DNA of 64,000 nt from CAKZNE01 sp040222435 (GTDB lineage: Bacteria > Bacteroidota > Bacteroidia > Flavobacteriales > Schleiferiaceae): assembly GCA_965212245.1 (NCBI GenBank), contig OZ243107.1, forward strand, positions 3,038,001-3,102,000, in the 5' to 3' direction. The position numbers and the translations under genes are program-made. Below the pieces are notes generated by a model. The model had not been told where the DNA came from, searched no databases, and saw only the letters and a list, made by a program, of their open reading frames with translations. Each line of letters opens with the position of its first letter. The stretch's first letter is position 1. Below, piece by piece: positions 8,521-16,512 of this stretch.

Positions 8521-9012
8521 TTAGTGATGAGGCGGGTGAGGGCCTCCGGGAGTTTGTTTAGGTGAGCCGGGAGCCTGCATTTTTCGTAGCATTTCGAGCA
8601 ACATATTGTCAAACAGCTCCCGCTGTTTATCTGAATTACACAATTGTCTTACCTCGGCAAAATGCTCGTACAGGATTTTTTCATTATCCCTTTTCAAACG
8701 GGTAATTTCATCAAGGAGGATTTCTTTATCAGATGGCTCCCGGTAGTTGTAAAGTTCCTTTCTACGTTGGTGTATTCTTTTTCTGAGTTCCTCAGATTGA
8801 TGATGATGCTGTTCAACCATACCCTTGTATTGCGAGGTCTGGGCCTCATCAAAGTCTACTTTCCGGATCAAAAAATGCTTTGGTTCTTCTCTGTTTGGCA
8901 ATGTATGTTTATGTTGTTGTATAAACCAAAAGCTACCGAGTATTCCGAGGTTCAGGATTACCAGGATCACCAAAAATATTTTGAGAGTTCTATTTTGTTT
9001 GATAAAATCCAT
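8521..9012 (-). CDS. Periplasmic heavy-metal sensor / Spy-CnrX-like protein
   Basis: This 163-residue protein has one N-terminal membrane anchor (IFLVILVILNLGILGSFWF) and a helical, His- and Glu-rich periplasmic domain (MVEQHHHQSEELRKRIHQ, KELYNYREPSDKEILLDE). The C-terminus ends in a Pro/His-rich tail (GGPHPPHH) that could bind metal. This matches the heavy-metal sensor family PF13801 (CnrX/Spy/CpxP-like). It is the last gene of a sigma factor - small membrane protein - sensor trio, the arrangement of CnrH/CnrY/CnrX-type circuits, so it likely senses an envelope or metal signal. The signal itself is unknown. Confidence 0.8.
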   Translation of the reverse strand: MDFIKQNRTLKIFLVILVILNLGILGSFWFIQQHKHTLPNREEPKHFLIRKVDFDEAQTSQYKGMVEQHHHQSEELRKRIHQRRKELYNYREPSDKEILLDEITRLKRDNEKILYEHFAEVRQLCNSDKQRELFDNMLLEMLRKMQAPGSPKQTPGGPHPPHH

Positions 9013-9014
9013 GA

Positions 9015-9293
9015 TCAGTAACTTAAGCCACTATCAAAATATATATTAGTGTTCACCATTTCATTTTTTGGATTATCAGTCTGCATCCAATACAGTACAC
9101 CCACATTAATTAAGAACAAAGCAGCCATGCCCATAACCCATGCCCATGCCGGGCCAGCTGGTTCATGAACCTCGGGTTTTTCACGCATAGCCTTCCAATA
9201 TATCCTGTTAGCCATTACAGGGCTCGGATACACGGGCTCAGTCTCGTTAAGACTGTTTAATGTTTTTTCTATTTCAATATCCTGCCTTTTCAT
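9015..9293 (-). CDS. Small single-pass membrane protein, likely anti-sigma factor
   Basis: This 92-residue protein has a cytoplasmic charged segment (about 1-50), one transmembrane helix (WVMGMAALFLINVGVLYW) and a short outer tail. It resembles no large family that I can name. Size, topology and position between an ECF sigma gene and a CnrX-like sensor make it the candidate anti-sigma factor (CnrY-like). Only two bases separate its stop from the sensor start. The role is inferred from context. Confidence 0.62.
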   Translation of the reverse strand: MKRQDIEIEKTLNSLNETEPVYPSPVMANRIYWKAMREKPEVHEPAGPAWAWVMGMAALFLINVGVLYWMQTDNPKNEMVNTNIYFDSGLSY

Positions 9294-9324
9294 ATCATCC
9301 TTCTTTTGACGGTTTCAGTTTAAA

Positions 9325-9900
9325 TTACCTGCGGTCTTCCTTGTAATATTTTTGTAATAGTTTTCGAAGTCTTTGTTTCGCCCGGTGCAGAAGTGATTCC
9401 ACCGCACCCACTGTACACTCCATGATCTCAGCTATTTCCTGGTAACTTCTACCTTCCAGTTTATTGAGAGTAAAAGCTACTTTTTGATTCTCCGGTAGCT
9501 TTGCAATAGCCTTGAATAAAATGACGGAGCGCTCTTTATTTTCGAGTAATACACCGGGGTGGTTAAAATCAGGCTTGTGCATCCAACTTTGATCATTTTG
9601 CAAGCTGAGGAAAGAAAACAAGCCACCCCGTTTGAGTCGCTTTTGAGTTCTTAAATGATCCAGACACTTGGAGATGGTAAGCCGGTATAACCAGGTTTTA
9701 AGACTGCTTTTACTTTCAAAGCCGTGGATAGAACGTAGAACTTCTACAAAAACATCCTGCACTATATCTTCTGCTTCCTGATAATTATGGATCAATCCCA
9801 ATGCTGTAGTAAGCACCACACCTGAATATTGTCGAAAGAGTTCAGCAAAGGCTTGCTCATCTTTTTTCTTTAAAAGAGGAATCAACTGATGTTCGTCCAA
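9325..9900 (-). CDS. ECF RNA polymerase sigma factor
   Basis: This 191-residue protein carries region 2 (AFAELFRQYSGVVL, YQEAEDIVQDVFVEVLRS) and region 4 (LPENQKVAFTLNKLEGRSYQ and VGAVESLLHRAKQRLRKLL), the two domains of ECF sigma factors. No ATG is available near the start, so the TTG at 9900 is used. It directs RNA polymerase to a small regulon. The two genes downstream encode a likely membrane anti-sigma and a periplasmic sensor, and the unit probably autoregulates. Confidence 0.92.
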   Translation of the reverse strand: MDEHQLIPLLKKKDEQAFAELFRQYSGVVLTTALGLIHNYQEAEDIVQDVFVEVLRSIHGFESKSSLKTWLYRLTISKCLDHLRTQKRLKRGGLFSFLSLQNDQSWMHKPDFNHPGVLLENKERSVILFKAIAKLPENQKVAFTLNKLEGRSYQEIAEIMECTVGAVESLLHRAKQRLRKLLQKYYKEDRR

Positions 9901-9970
9901 AACCGGATGTTAAAGCTAAAATGGAAACGCTACTTTCGGGATTTGATAAAAGTAAGTGTAATATTTATTT

Positions 9971-10825
9971 ATGAATGACATAGGCATCATTGAAATTATA
10001 CTGATAGCAGCTAACGTGTTGATAAGCTTTAAAGGGTTTAATGACCGGGCTTTTTTTAACAATTGGTCTTTTCAGGTAGGAAAGGTGCTGGAGCAAAAGG
10101 AATACAAGCGCCTCATTACTTCCGGGTTTTTGCATGTAAGCACTATGCACCTTATTTTTAACATGCTTACTATGTATTTTTTTGCGGGGGCGTTGGAGTC
10201 CTTTTTAGGGCCATTTGCTTTTGTTATGGTATACTTCGGTAGCCTTCTGGGGGGTAATCTTTTTGCTCTTTTGGTTCATCAAAAGCACTGGGCATATAGT
10301 GCCGTAGGAGCTTCTGGCGCGGTTAGCGGAATTGTATTTGCAGCCATTGCACTTTTCCCCGGCATGAAGCTGGCTTTGTTTTTAATTCCGATACCTATGC
10401 CTGCCTGGCTTTTTGGTTTGGGCTTCATACTCTATTCTATTTTTGGTATTAAGTCTCAACGTGATAATATCGGTCATGAAGCTCATTTGGGAGGAGCCGT
10501 TATAGGTTTGCTTATTGCATTGGCTTTTCGGCCCGAAATGTTCAGTATCAACACTTTTTCCATAATGCTGGTGCTCATACCTTCTCTTTCGTTTATGTTG
10601 GTGGTACTGTTTAAGCCTTCCCTTCTTTCGGGCTCTGTACAATCAGAAGTATCTAAGCCTGAGGCTGTGCCCAAAACCACTAAAGCTGAAACGCATTATA
10701 ATGCTATAAGAGCTGAAAAGCAAAAAGAGTTGGATCGTATACTGGATAAGATCAAAGTAGAGGGTATAGACAGCTTAACCGAGTCCGAAAAGTGGCACCT
10801 GGATACTTACGGTGATACTTTATGA
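9971..10825 (+). CDS. Rhomboid family intramembrane serine protease with DUF6576 tail
   Basis: This 284-residue protein has six predicted membrane segments in the first 200 residues. The catalytic serine is in GASG (Ser115) and its partner histidine in GHEAHLGG (His172); the membrane-entry motif HVSTMHLIFNM is also present. Rhomboids cleave membrane protein substrates within the lipid bilayer. After the membrane domain comes a charged region ending ILDKIKVEGIDSLT and EKWHLDTYGD, the DUF6576 tail seen in Bacteroidota rhomboids. Its last 19 bases overlap the end of the convergent SCO-like gene. Confidence 0.92.
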   Translation: MNDIGIIEIILIAANVLISFKGFNDRAFFNNWSFQVGKVLEQKEYKRLITSGFLHVSTMHLIFNMLTMYFFAGALESFLGPFAFVMVYFGSLLGGNLFALLVHQKHWAYSAVGASGAVSGIVFAAIALFPGMKLALFLIPIPMPAWLFGLGFILYSIFGIKSQRDNIGHEAHLGGAVIGLLIALAFRPEMFSINTFSIMLVLIPSLSFMLVVLFKPSLLSGSVQSEVSKPEAVPKTTKAETHYNAIRAEKQKELDRILDKIKVEGIDSLTESEKWHLDTYGDTL

Positions 10826-11442
10826 GCCGCTTTTTTCTGAATACCCACATCCAGATAAAGATTTTCCAATTCTATAGGATCAGTAGCTTTATACATTCCA
10901 CGTACATAACCATTACCATCTAGCAAATAAAAATGTTCTGAACTGGGTATAGTAATTTTCCCTTCCACACTGAGCTGTGGTGGTGAAGAAATAAAACCAG
11001 AAGCATCCTGCTGAGAACTACTGGTCACAATCCATTTAGTGTATTCAGGTTTGTAACGTTTTATGTAACCAGATAAAGCTGATTGATTGGCGGTGTCTTC
11101 AGGATACACCAATGAGATTAACTGAACCAGTGAATCACTGGCATATTTATCCTGTAATGCAACCATTGTGCGGCTTAATTCCGGACAACTTCCTTTGCAG
11201 GGAAGCTTGAAAAAATGAGCAATTCCTACTTTTGGAGAACTCTTTGACCATAAAAGATTATCATTTTCACCAGCATCGAAAGCCAACCATTGAACGTGCG
11301 TAAACCCACTTAAATCATCTCCGGGTAGTATCCATTTCGGCTCCATCTGCGGACCTTTATAATAGGGGAGCCTTGGCTTGCTGGGTTGCGAATTACAAGC
11401 TCCTAACAGGCATAGCAAAGAAATGAGGTTAAGATATTTCAT
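10807..11442 (-). CDS. SCO1/SenC-like thioredoxin-fold lipoprotein
   Basis: This 211-residue lipoprotein has the lipobox LLGAC (Cys16). The thioredoxin-like part has the CxxxC motif PCKGSCPE (Cys82, Cys86) and a later His170 in SSEHFYLLDGNGYV, the three copper ligands of SCO proteins. SCO proteins bind Cu and help assemble cytochrome oxidase or act as thiol reductases. The overall match is weak outside these motifs, and no oxidase genes are nearby, so copper delivery is an inference. Confidence 0.68.
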   Translation of the reverse strand: MKYLNLISLLCLLGACNSQPSKPRLPYYKGPQMEPKWILPGDDLSGFTHVQWLAFDAGENDNLLWSKSSPKVGIAHFFKLPCKGSCPELSRTMVALQDKYASDSLVQLISLVYPEDTANQSALSGYIKRYKPEYTKWIVTSSSQQDASGFISSPPQLSVEGKITIPSSEHFYLLDGNGYVRGMYKATDPIELENLYLDVGIQKKAAHKVSP

Positions 11443-11599
11443 TTTATCAGGCTCTAAATGAACTGCAAGTTAGCAAGTTGCAGCATTCCAGGTAGCTTGA
11501 ATAAAGCTTTATGGGATATAAATTGAAGGAATTACGGGGTGTTAAGCCGAGAATTGGTTTTAAGAAATTGATTTTCAATGATTAAAAATTTAATAGTGT

Positions 11600-11632
11600 T
11601 TGTGAATTGAATTCAATTACTTCATCATTTTG
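11600..11632 (+). promoter_or_regulatory. Candidate promoter of the SET-domain gene
   Basis: TTG at 11600-11602 is followed after 22 bases by TCATTTTG (11625-11632), a 7/8 match to TAnnTTTG. It overlaps an upstream in-frame ATG (11607), which supports translation starting at 11655 instead. Confidence 0.4.
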
Positions 11633-11654
11633 TACCTCTAATTCAACTAAAAAT

Positions 11655-12245
11655 ATGATCCATCCGGACACTGAAATTCGTTTTATCTCCAATGAGATTG
11701 GTTATGGCGTTGTAGCTAAAAAATTAATTCCCCAAGGCACTATTACCTGGGTTCTTGACAAGCTTGACCGTGAATTTACCCCACTTGAAGTAAGTAACCT
11801 GGATCCGGTTTATCGTGAAATACTGGGTACTTATACTTTCCGTAATAATAAAGGGAATTATGTGCTTTGCTGGGATAATGGCCGCTATGTTAACCACAGT
11901 TTTAATTCCAATTGTCTTACCACCGCCTATGATTTTGAAATAGCCATTCGCAATATTGAACCTGGTGAACAATTGACCGATGATTACGGGTATTTGAATA
12001 TAAATGAACCTTTTAGAGCTTTGCCGGAAGAGGGTAGCCGTAGAAAAATAGTGTACCCTGATGATTTATTAAAATACTACAGGAAATGGGATAAAAAGCT
12101 GGCACCGGCATTTAAGCGTATACCAGCAGTAGAACAGGCCTTAGGAGTATTGGTTTCTAAACAAATGTGGGAAGATATTGAGCGGATCGCCTCCGGTGAA
12201 AAAGAGATGTCCTCTATTCTGAATAACTATTACCAGGAAAAATAA
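11655..12245 (+). CDS. SET-domain protein (putative lysine methyltransferase)
   Basis: This protein is 196 residues from the ATG at 11655; an ATG 16 codons upstream lies within the likely promoter. The SET core is recognisable: GYGVVAKKLIPQGT, the NHS-type motif RYVNHSFNSNC, and PGEQLTDDYGY in place of GEELTYDY. The motifs sit in the usual order over residues 8-125, with a helical C-terminal tail. SET enzymes use S-adenosylmethionine to methylate lysine; a bacterial substrate is not known here. It stands alone between unrelated genes. Confidence 0.82.
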   Translation: MIHPDTEIRFISNEIGYGVVAKKLIPQGTITWVLDKLDREFTPLEVSNLDPVYREILGTYTFRNNKGNYVLCWDNGRYVNHSFNSNCLTTAYDFEIAIRNIEPGEQLTDDYGYLNINEPFRALPEEGSRRKIVYPDDLLKYYRKWDKKLAPAFKRIPAVEQALGVLVSKQMWEDIERIASGEKEMSSILNNYYQEK

Positions 12246-12340
12246 AGAATTGATTTTTATCCATTTGCTTTAAGTCTAACACTATTTGAAAACAAGCGAG
12301 AGGGTTGAAGGTTATACTGGAAAACCTATTATTTAAATAC

Positions 12341-13873
12341 ATGCATATACTTGGAGGCGCTATAAAGCAAGCCATTAATCTTAAGCACGGAATTGAAGAC
12401 AGTACTCAGGGTAGTCCCATAGAAAAACAAACGGAGCAGCTTAGAAACTTACTTAAGAAAGCCAAGAATACGGCCTTTGGAAAATTTTATGACTTTGCCG
12501 GTATACTGGAATCTGAAAATATAGAGGAAGAGTATCGCAGAAGGGTACCTATTCATGATTACGATAAAATGCACGACAAGTGGTGGCATCAGCAATTGAG
12601 TTATCCGGATATCACCTGGCCCGGTAAACCCAGTTATTTTGCCCGTAGTAGCGGCACAACCGGTAGTGAGCCCAAACGCATTCCCGTTACTGATGATATG
12701 ATAGAGTCCATCCGCAGTGTGGGTGTGGCACAATTAACGAGTATTGCCAATTTTGATCTGCCTCCTGAGTTTTTTGAAAAGCAGATCTTAATGTTAGGTA
12801 GCTCAACAGACCTTACCCAGGTTGATGGTCATGAAGAAGGAGAGATCAGTGGAATTAGTGCCAGTAATATACCAGGATGGTTCGATTCGGTTTATAAACC
12901 GGGTCATGAAATTGCATCTATTCCAGACTGGGATGAAAAGGTAGCACGTATTGCTAAAGAAGCACCTGATTGGGATATTGGCGCAGCGAGTGGTATACCC
13001 AGCTGGTTACTTTTGTTGTTCAAAGAAATTTTAAAGATCAATAAGGTTGATTCGATTCATGACATTTGGCCTGATTTTAAAGTATATACTACCGGTGGGG
13101 TGGCATTTGAACCTTACCGAATGGCTTTTAATGAGTTGTTTAAAGAGGATGTAGTAATTATGGACACCTATCTGGCCAGTGAAGGCTTTTTTGCTTTTAA
13201 TGCCCGCCCGGAAACCCGGGCTATGCGATTAGCTGCTCAGCATAACATCTACTACGAATTTATTCCTTTTGATGATCGGGGTTTTGATGGAGAAGGCAAT
13301 ATATTGGATAATCCTGAAGTGCATACGCTGGCTGATGTGGACACAGAAACCAATTACGCTATGATCATTAGCACGTGTTCAGGTAGTTGGCGCTATATGA
13401 TAGGTGACACTATTAAATTTGAGAATTTGGAGCATAATGAGATAGTGATCTCAGGGCGTACCAAGTATTTTCTAAATGTAGTTGGTTCTCAGCTTTCTGA
13501 AGATAAAATGAACGCTGCTATTAAAAAAGTATCGTCAGACTGTAATTGTCCAATAGATGAATTTACGGTGGCAGCGGTTAAAGATGAAAACGGAGATTAT
13601 TATCATGAATGGATCTTAGGAGTTGAGAAAGGAGAACTGGACGCTGAAGACACGGCCAGGCGTATGGATGAGTGCCTGAAGGAATTGAATAAGAACTATG
13701 CCGTAGCCAGAAGTAAAGCTCTTAAAGGTGTAAAAGTATACCCGGTACCTACTTCACGTTTTCACGACTGGCATGCAAAAAGCCGTAAGAAAGGCGGACA
13801 GATTAAGACCAAGAAGCTTATGAGTGAAGATGATTTCAAAGAATTTAAGGATTTTGTGCTGGACTCTGAATAA
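12341..13873 (+). CDS. GH3 auxin-responsive promoter family protein (acyl-adenylating fold)
   Basis: The protein is about 510 residues from the ATG at 12341; a TTG at 12305 would add 12 residues. The phosphate-binding loop ARSSGTTGSEPKRIPVT is the GH3 version of the ANL adenylation motif. KVYTTGGVAFEPYR, TYLASEG and the hinge MIGDTIKFENLEH follow in order, and SGRTKYFLNVVGSQLSEDKM opens the C-terminal subdomain. Plant GH3 enzymes join amino acids to hormone acids; bacterial homologues are mostly uncharacterised. It lies 48 bases before fabI, so a link to acyl metabolism is possible but unproven. Confidence 0.88.
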   Translation: MHILGGAIKQAINLKHGIEDSTQGSPIEKQTEQLRNLLKKAKNTAFGKFYDFAGILESENIEEEYRRRVPIHDYDKMHDKWWHQQLSYPDITWPGKPSYFARSSGTTGSEPKRIPVTDDMIESIRSVGVAQLTSIANFDLPPEFFEKQILMLGSSTDLTQVDGHEEGEISGISASNIPGWFDSVYKPGHEIASIPDWDEKVARIAKEAPDWDIGAASGIPSWLLLLFKEILKINKVDSIHDIWPDFKVYTTGGVAFEPYRMAFNELFKEDVVIMDTYLASEGFFAFNARPETRAMRLAAQHNIYYEFIPFDDRGFDGEGNILDNPEVHTLADVDTETNYAMIISTCSGSWRYMIGDTIKFENLEHNEIVISGRTKYFLNVVGSQLSEDKMNAAIKKVSSDCNCPIDEFTVAAVKDENGDYYHEWILGVEKGELDAEDTARRMDECLKELNKNYAVARSKALKGVKVYPVPTSRFHDWHAKSRKKGGQIKTKKLMSEDDFKEFKDFVLDSE

Positions 13874-13921
13874 GGGTAAAACCTTTAACTTTACCCGCAA
13901 CAAACCAGAAAACATCATTTT

Positions 13922-14761
13922 ATGTCTTCAAAACTTTTAGAAGGAAAAAAGGGTATCATTTTCGGAGCCCTGGATAGCAGTTCCATTGCCTGGAAAGTAG
14001 CCGAAAAAGCAAATCACCATGGGGCAAAGTTTGTATTGACCAATGCACCGGTGGCCATGCGTATGGGTGAAATCAACAAATTAGCTGAAGAAACAGGGTC
14101 AGAAGTTATCCCGGCTGATGCCACCAGTATGGAAGATCTTGAAAACCTCTTTACCAAAGCGGAAGAAATTTTGGGAGGGAAGCTGGATTTTATATTACAC
14201 TCTATAGGTATGTCTGTTAATGTGCGTAAGGGAAAACATTATACGGATCTGAATTATGACTGGCTGGAAAAAGGCTGGGACGTATCCGCTGTATCCTTCC
14301 ATAAAGTTATGCAAACAGCCTGGAAACTGGATAGTATGTCTGAATGGGGTAGCATATTGGCGCTTACCTATATGGCGGCCCAGCGTACTTTTCCTGACTA
14401 TAATGACATGGCAGATAACAAAGCTTACCTTGAAAGCATTGCCCGTAGTTTTGGTTACCATTGGGGAGTTCGAAAAAAAGTGCGTGTAAACACGATATCC
14501 CAATCACCTACCATTACAACTGCCGGCAGCGGAGTAAAGGGTTTTGACGGTTTTATCAAGTTTGCTGATAAAACTTCTCCATTGGGAAATGCCAGTGCAG
14601 AGGATTGTGCGAACTATGTAATTACCATGTTCAGCGACCTTACCCGTAAGGTTACCTTACAGAATCTTTTTCACGATGGAGGTTTTAGTAATATGGGTGT
14701 GAGTGATGCGGTAATGGCTCAGTTTATGAACAATGATACTTCAGGTGAATCTGAAGGCTAA
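13922..14761 (+). CDS. fabI: Enoyl-[acyl-carrier-protein] reductase FabI
   Basis: This 279-residue Rossmann-fold reductase catalyses the last step of each fatty-acid elongation cycle using NADH. The nucleotide-binding stretch GIIFGALDSSSIAW and the catalytic pattern Tyr150-x9-Tyr160-x6-Lys167 have the same spacing as in E. coli FabI (146, 156, 163). HSIGMS matches the cofactor-binding HSIG. It ends in a strong terminator 18 bases later. The C-terminus (NNDTSGESEG) is a few residues longer than usual. Confidence 0.95.
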   Translation: MSSKLLEGKKGIIFGALDSSSIAWKVAEKANHHGAKFVLTNAPVAMRMGEINKLAEETGSEVIPADATSMEDLENLFTKAEEILGGKLDFILHSIGMSVNVRKGKHYTDLNYDWLEKGWDVSAVSFHKVMQTAWKLDSMSEWGSILALTYMAAQRTFPDYNDMADNKAYLESIARSFGYHWGVRKKVRVNTISQSPTITTAGSGVKGFDGFIKFADKTSPLGNASAEDCANYVITMFSDLTRKVTLQNLFHDGGFSNMGVSDAVMAQFMNNDTSGESEG

Positions 14762-14778
14762 CTATTGAAAAAACTATT

Positions 14779-14818
14779 AAAAAGGAAAGGTAGTTGCGTA
14801 ACTACCTTTCCTTTTTTG
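14779..14818 (+). terminator. Rho-independent terminator after fabI
   Basis: A 14-bp perfect stem (14782-14795 with 14800-14813) with a GCGT loop runs into a T-rich tract. It closes the fabI transcript. Confidence 0.88.
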
Positions 14819-14857
14819 GTTAATATCAATGGCTGTGCCTTCTGGTAAAAATGAATA

Positions 14858-15214
14858 ATGACTGAAATTTGGGAAGTTGTTAAAGAGTGGTTTTTAAGCC
14901 TTGGAGATAAGTATGGTGTAGACCCTGTAATTTTCGGAAGTATTTACGTGGGAGCTATACCTTTCTTTACCTTATCCATAGCATGGATAGTAAAGAATTA
15001 CCGTAAAGGCAAGTCCATTACCTTACCTGTATTAAGTGCCTCTTTCTTTTTCATTTCAGCCTATATTTATCTCTTTATTGCTGGTGAGAATATACCCTGG
15101 TGGGTATATGTATTGTTGGGAGCCATGATTGCATATGGTGCCTGGAGTACGTATAACAGTACTCGTAAAAAAGCGAAAAAAGCCAAAGGAGATTCAGGTG
15201 AAGACAACACTTAA
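14858..15214 (+). CDS. Hypothetical three-helix membrane protein
   Basis: This 118-residue protein is not one I recognise. It has three hydrophobic segments (VIFGSIYVGAIPFFTLSIAW, LPVLSASFFFISAYIYLFIA, WWVYVLLGAMIAYGAW) and a lysine-rich cytoplasmic tail. The last 17 bases overlap the start of prmC, whose ribosome-binding site lies inside this gene, so the two are translationally coupled. Confidence 0.7.
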   Translation: MTEIWEVVKEWFLSLGDKYGVDPVIFGSIYVGAIPFFTLSIAWIVKNYRKGKSITLPVLSASFFFISAYIYLFIAGENIPWWVYVLLGAMIAYGAWSTYNSTRKKAKKAKGDSGEDNT

Positions 15215-16037
15215 AAATCTCAAGAATCAGTTTATCCAGGAGTTGGATCAATACGAAGTACAGGAGGCCGGGGCTCTTTTTTATCTAAGTATTGAATCCA
15301 TCTGGAGTATCAGTAAAACCGATTATTGGCTCATTCATAATCAAGAGTCAGAAAGAGATACTCAAGGGCTTCAATCTATTTTACTACGCCTTAAGAATCA
15401 TGAACCTATACAACACATTTTAGGTGAAACAGAGTTTTACGGACTGCGATTAATAGTTAATCAGCACACGCTTATCCCACGTCCGGAGACGGAAGAATTA
15501 GTGGATATGATCCGGCAAAAGGTGACTCATGCTGAAAATATACTTGATATAGGTACCGGTACCGGTTGCCTGGCTTTGTCTCTTAAAAAACTGTATCCCA
15601 AGTCTAAATCTTTGGGTTTGGATATATCAAAAGAGGCATTAAGTGTAGCACGAAAGAATGCAGCACATAATGATTTAGAGGTTTCTTTTGACAGGTTAAA
15701 CATTTTGGAGACGGATTCACTGCCAGGCAGTTATGATCTTATAGTGAGTAACCCACCTTATATAACCGAAGCCGAAAAGAATAGTATGCAACAGAATGTT
15801 TTGGATTATGAGCCACATTCGGCTCTTTTTGTACCTGATACAGACCCTTTACTGTTTTACCGGAAGATTGAAAAGCTGGCCAGAAAACATCTGAGTGCAG
15901 GTGGAAGCTTATTTCTGGAGATCAATCAAAATTTGGGCAAAGAAACAACTGGTTTGTTTGGAAGTATAGAGTGGAAAGGGGTGGAGCTTTATAGAGATCT
16001 TTCAGGAAACAATCGTTTTATAGAAGCCCGAAAATAA
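15198..16037 (+). CDS. prmC: Peptide chain release factor N5-glutamine methyltransferase PrmC
   Basis: The protein is 279 residues from a GTG at 15198, chosen because AAGGAG lies about eight bases upstream and the product then starts in the conserved N-terminal helix (MKTTLKNLKNQFIQEL). A longer frame from 15129 would just be an alternative reading of the preceding gene. The SAM-binding motif ILDIGTGTGCLALSL and the catalytic SNPPYITEAE are diagnostic; LGETEFYGL and IPRPETEELV are also typical. It methylates the GGQ glutamine of release factors in the cytoplasm. Confidence 0.95.
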   Translation: MKTTLKNLKNQFIQELDQYEVQEAGALFYLSIESIWSISKTDYWLIHNQESERDTQGLQSILLRLKNHEPIQHILGETEFYGLRLIVNQHTLIPRPETEELVDMIRQKVTHAENILDIGTGTGCLALSLKKLYPKSKSLGLDISKEALSVARKNAAHNDLEVSFDRLNILETDSLPGSYDLIVSNPPYITEAEKNSMQQNVLDYEPHSALFVPDTDPLLFYRKIEKLARKHLSAGGSLFLEINQNLGKETTGLFGSIEWKGVELYRDLSGNNRFIEARK

Positions 16038-16062
16038 AAAAGCCTTCCAAATAGGAAGGCCT
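16034..16062 (-). terminator. Terminator between prmC and the HU gene, mainly minus strand
   Basis: A seven-bp GC-rich stem (16042-16048 with 16054-16060) closes an AAATA loop. On the minus strand it runs into a TTTTTT tract, so it best serves the HU gene; on the plus strand the trailing T run is poor. It may stop both convergent transcripts. Confidence 0.75.
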
Positions 16063-16083
16063 TAATATCGTATTAGTTTAAAA

Positions 16084-16353
16084 CTACAGTTTGCCGTTAA
16101 GCTCAGAGCCTGCTTTAAACTTAGCTACTGTTTTAGCAGCAATCTGGATTTTCTTACCAGTCTGTGGATTTCTTCCTTCGCGTGCAGCTCTTTCAGAAGT
16201 AGAGAAAGTACCGAAGCCAAGCACAGTAACTCTTCCACCTTTGGCCAAAGTACCACTTACGTTATCAGTGAAAGAATCCAATGCCTTCTTTGCAGCAGCT
16301 TTAGAGATGCCGGCATCAGCTGCCATTGCATCAATAAGATCAGCTTTGTTCAT
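16084..16353 (-). CDS. HU-family DNA-binding protein
   Basis: This 89-residue protein has the full HU length. It starts MNKADLIDAMAADAGISK and has the beta-arm with GRNPQTGKKIQIAAKT, including the intercalating Pro in RNP. HU bends and compacts DNA as a dimer. The promoter upstream (16395-16424) is one of the best in the window, consistent with high expression, and a terminator follows. Confidence 0.95.
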   Translation of the reverse strand: MNKADLIDAMAADAGISKAAAKKALDSFTDNVSGTLAKGGRVTVLGFGTFSTSERAAREGRNPQTGKKIQIAAKTVAKFKAGSELNGKL

Positions 16354-16394
16354 AGTGATGATGAATTTTGGTTATACAATTATATTAACATTCA

Positions 16395-16424
16395 CAAAGT
16401 TAGACGAATAGCGGGATTAGGCAA
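16395..16424 (-). promoter_or_regulatory. HU gene promoter (TTG-N19-TAACTTTG)
   Basis: On the minus strand TTG (16424-16422) is followed after exactly 19 bases by TAACTTTG (16402-16395), an exact fit to the Bacteroidota -33/-7 consensus. The leader to the ATG at 16353 would be about 35 bases. Confidence 0.8.
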
Positions 16425-16512
16425 GATTAGGCCCTAAAAAAGCCCGTTTTTGTTGAAAATTCTGAATTATTGTTAATAAAGCCGTCCCAAATCCGGCTCT
16501 CAGAGCGGGATT

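Noticed and set aside
15129..15197. Longer PrmC start within the preceding membrane-protein gene
   Set aside because: Those codons are an alternative reading of the upstream gene; a good ribosome-binding site precedes the GTG at 15198.
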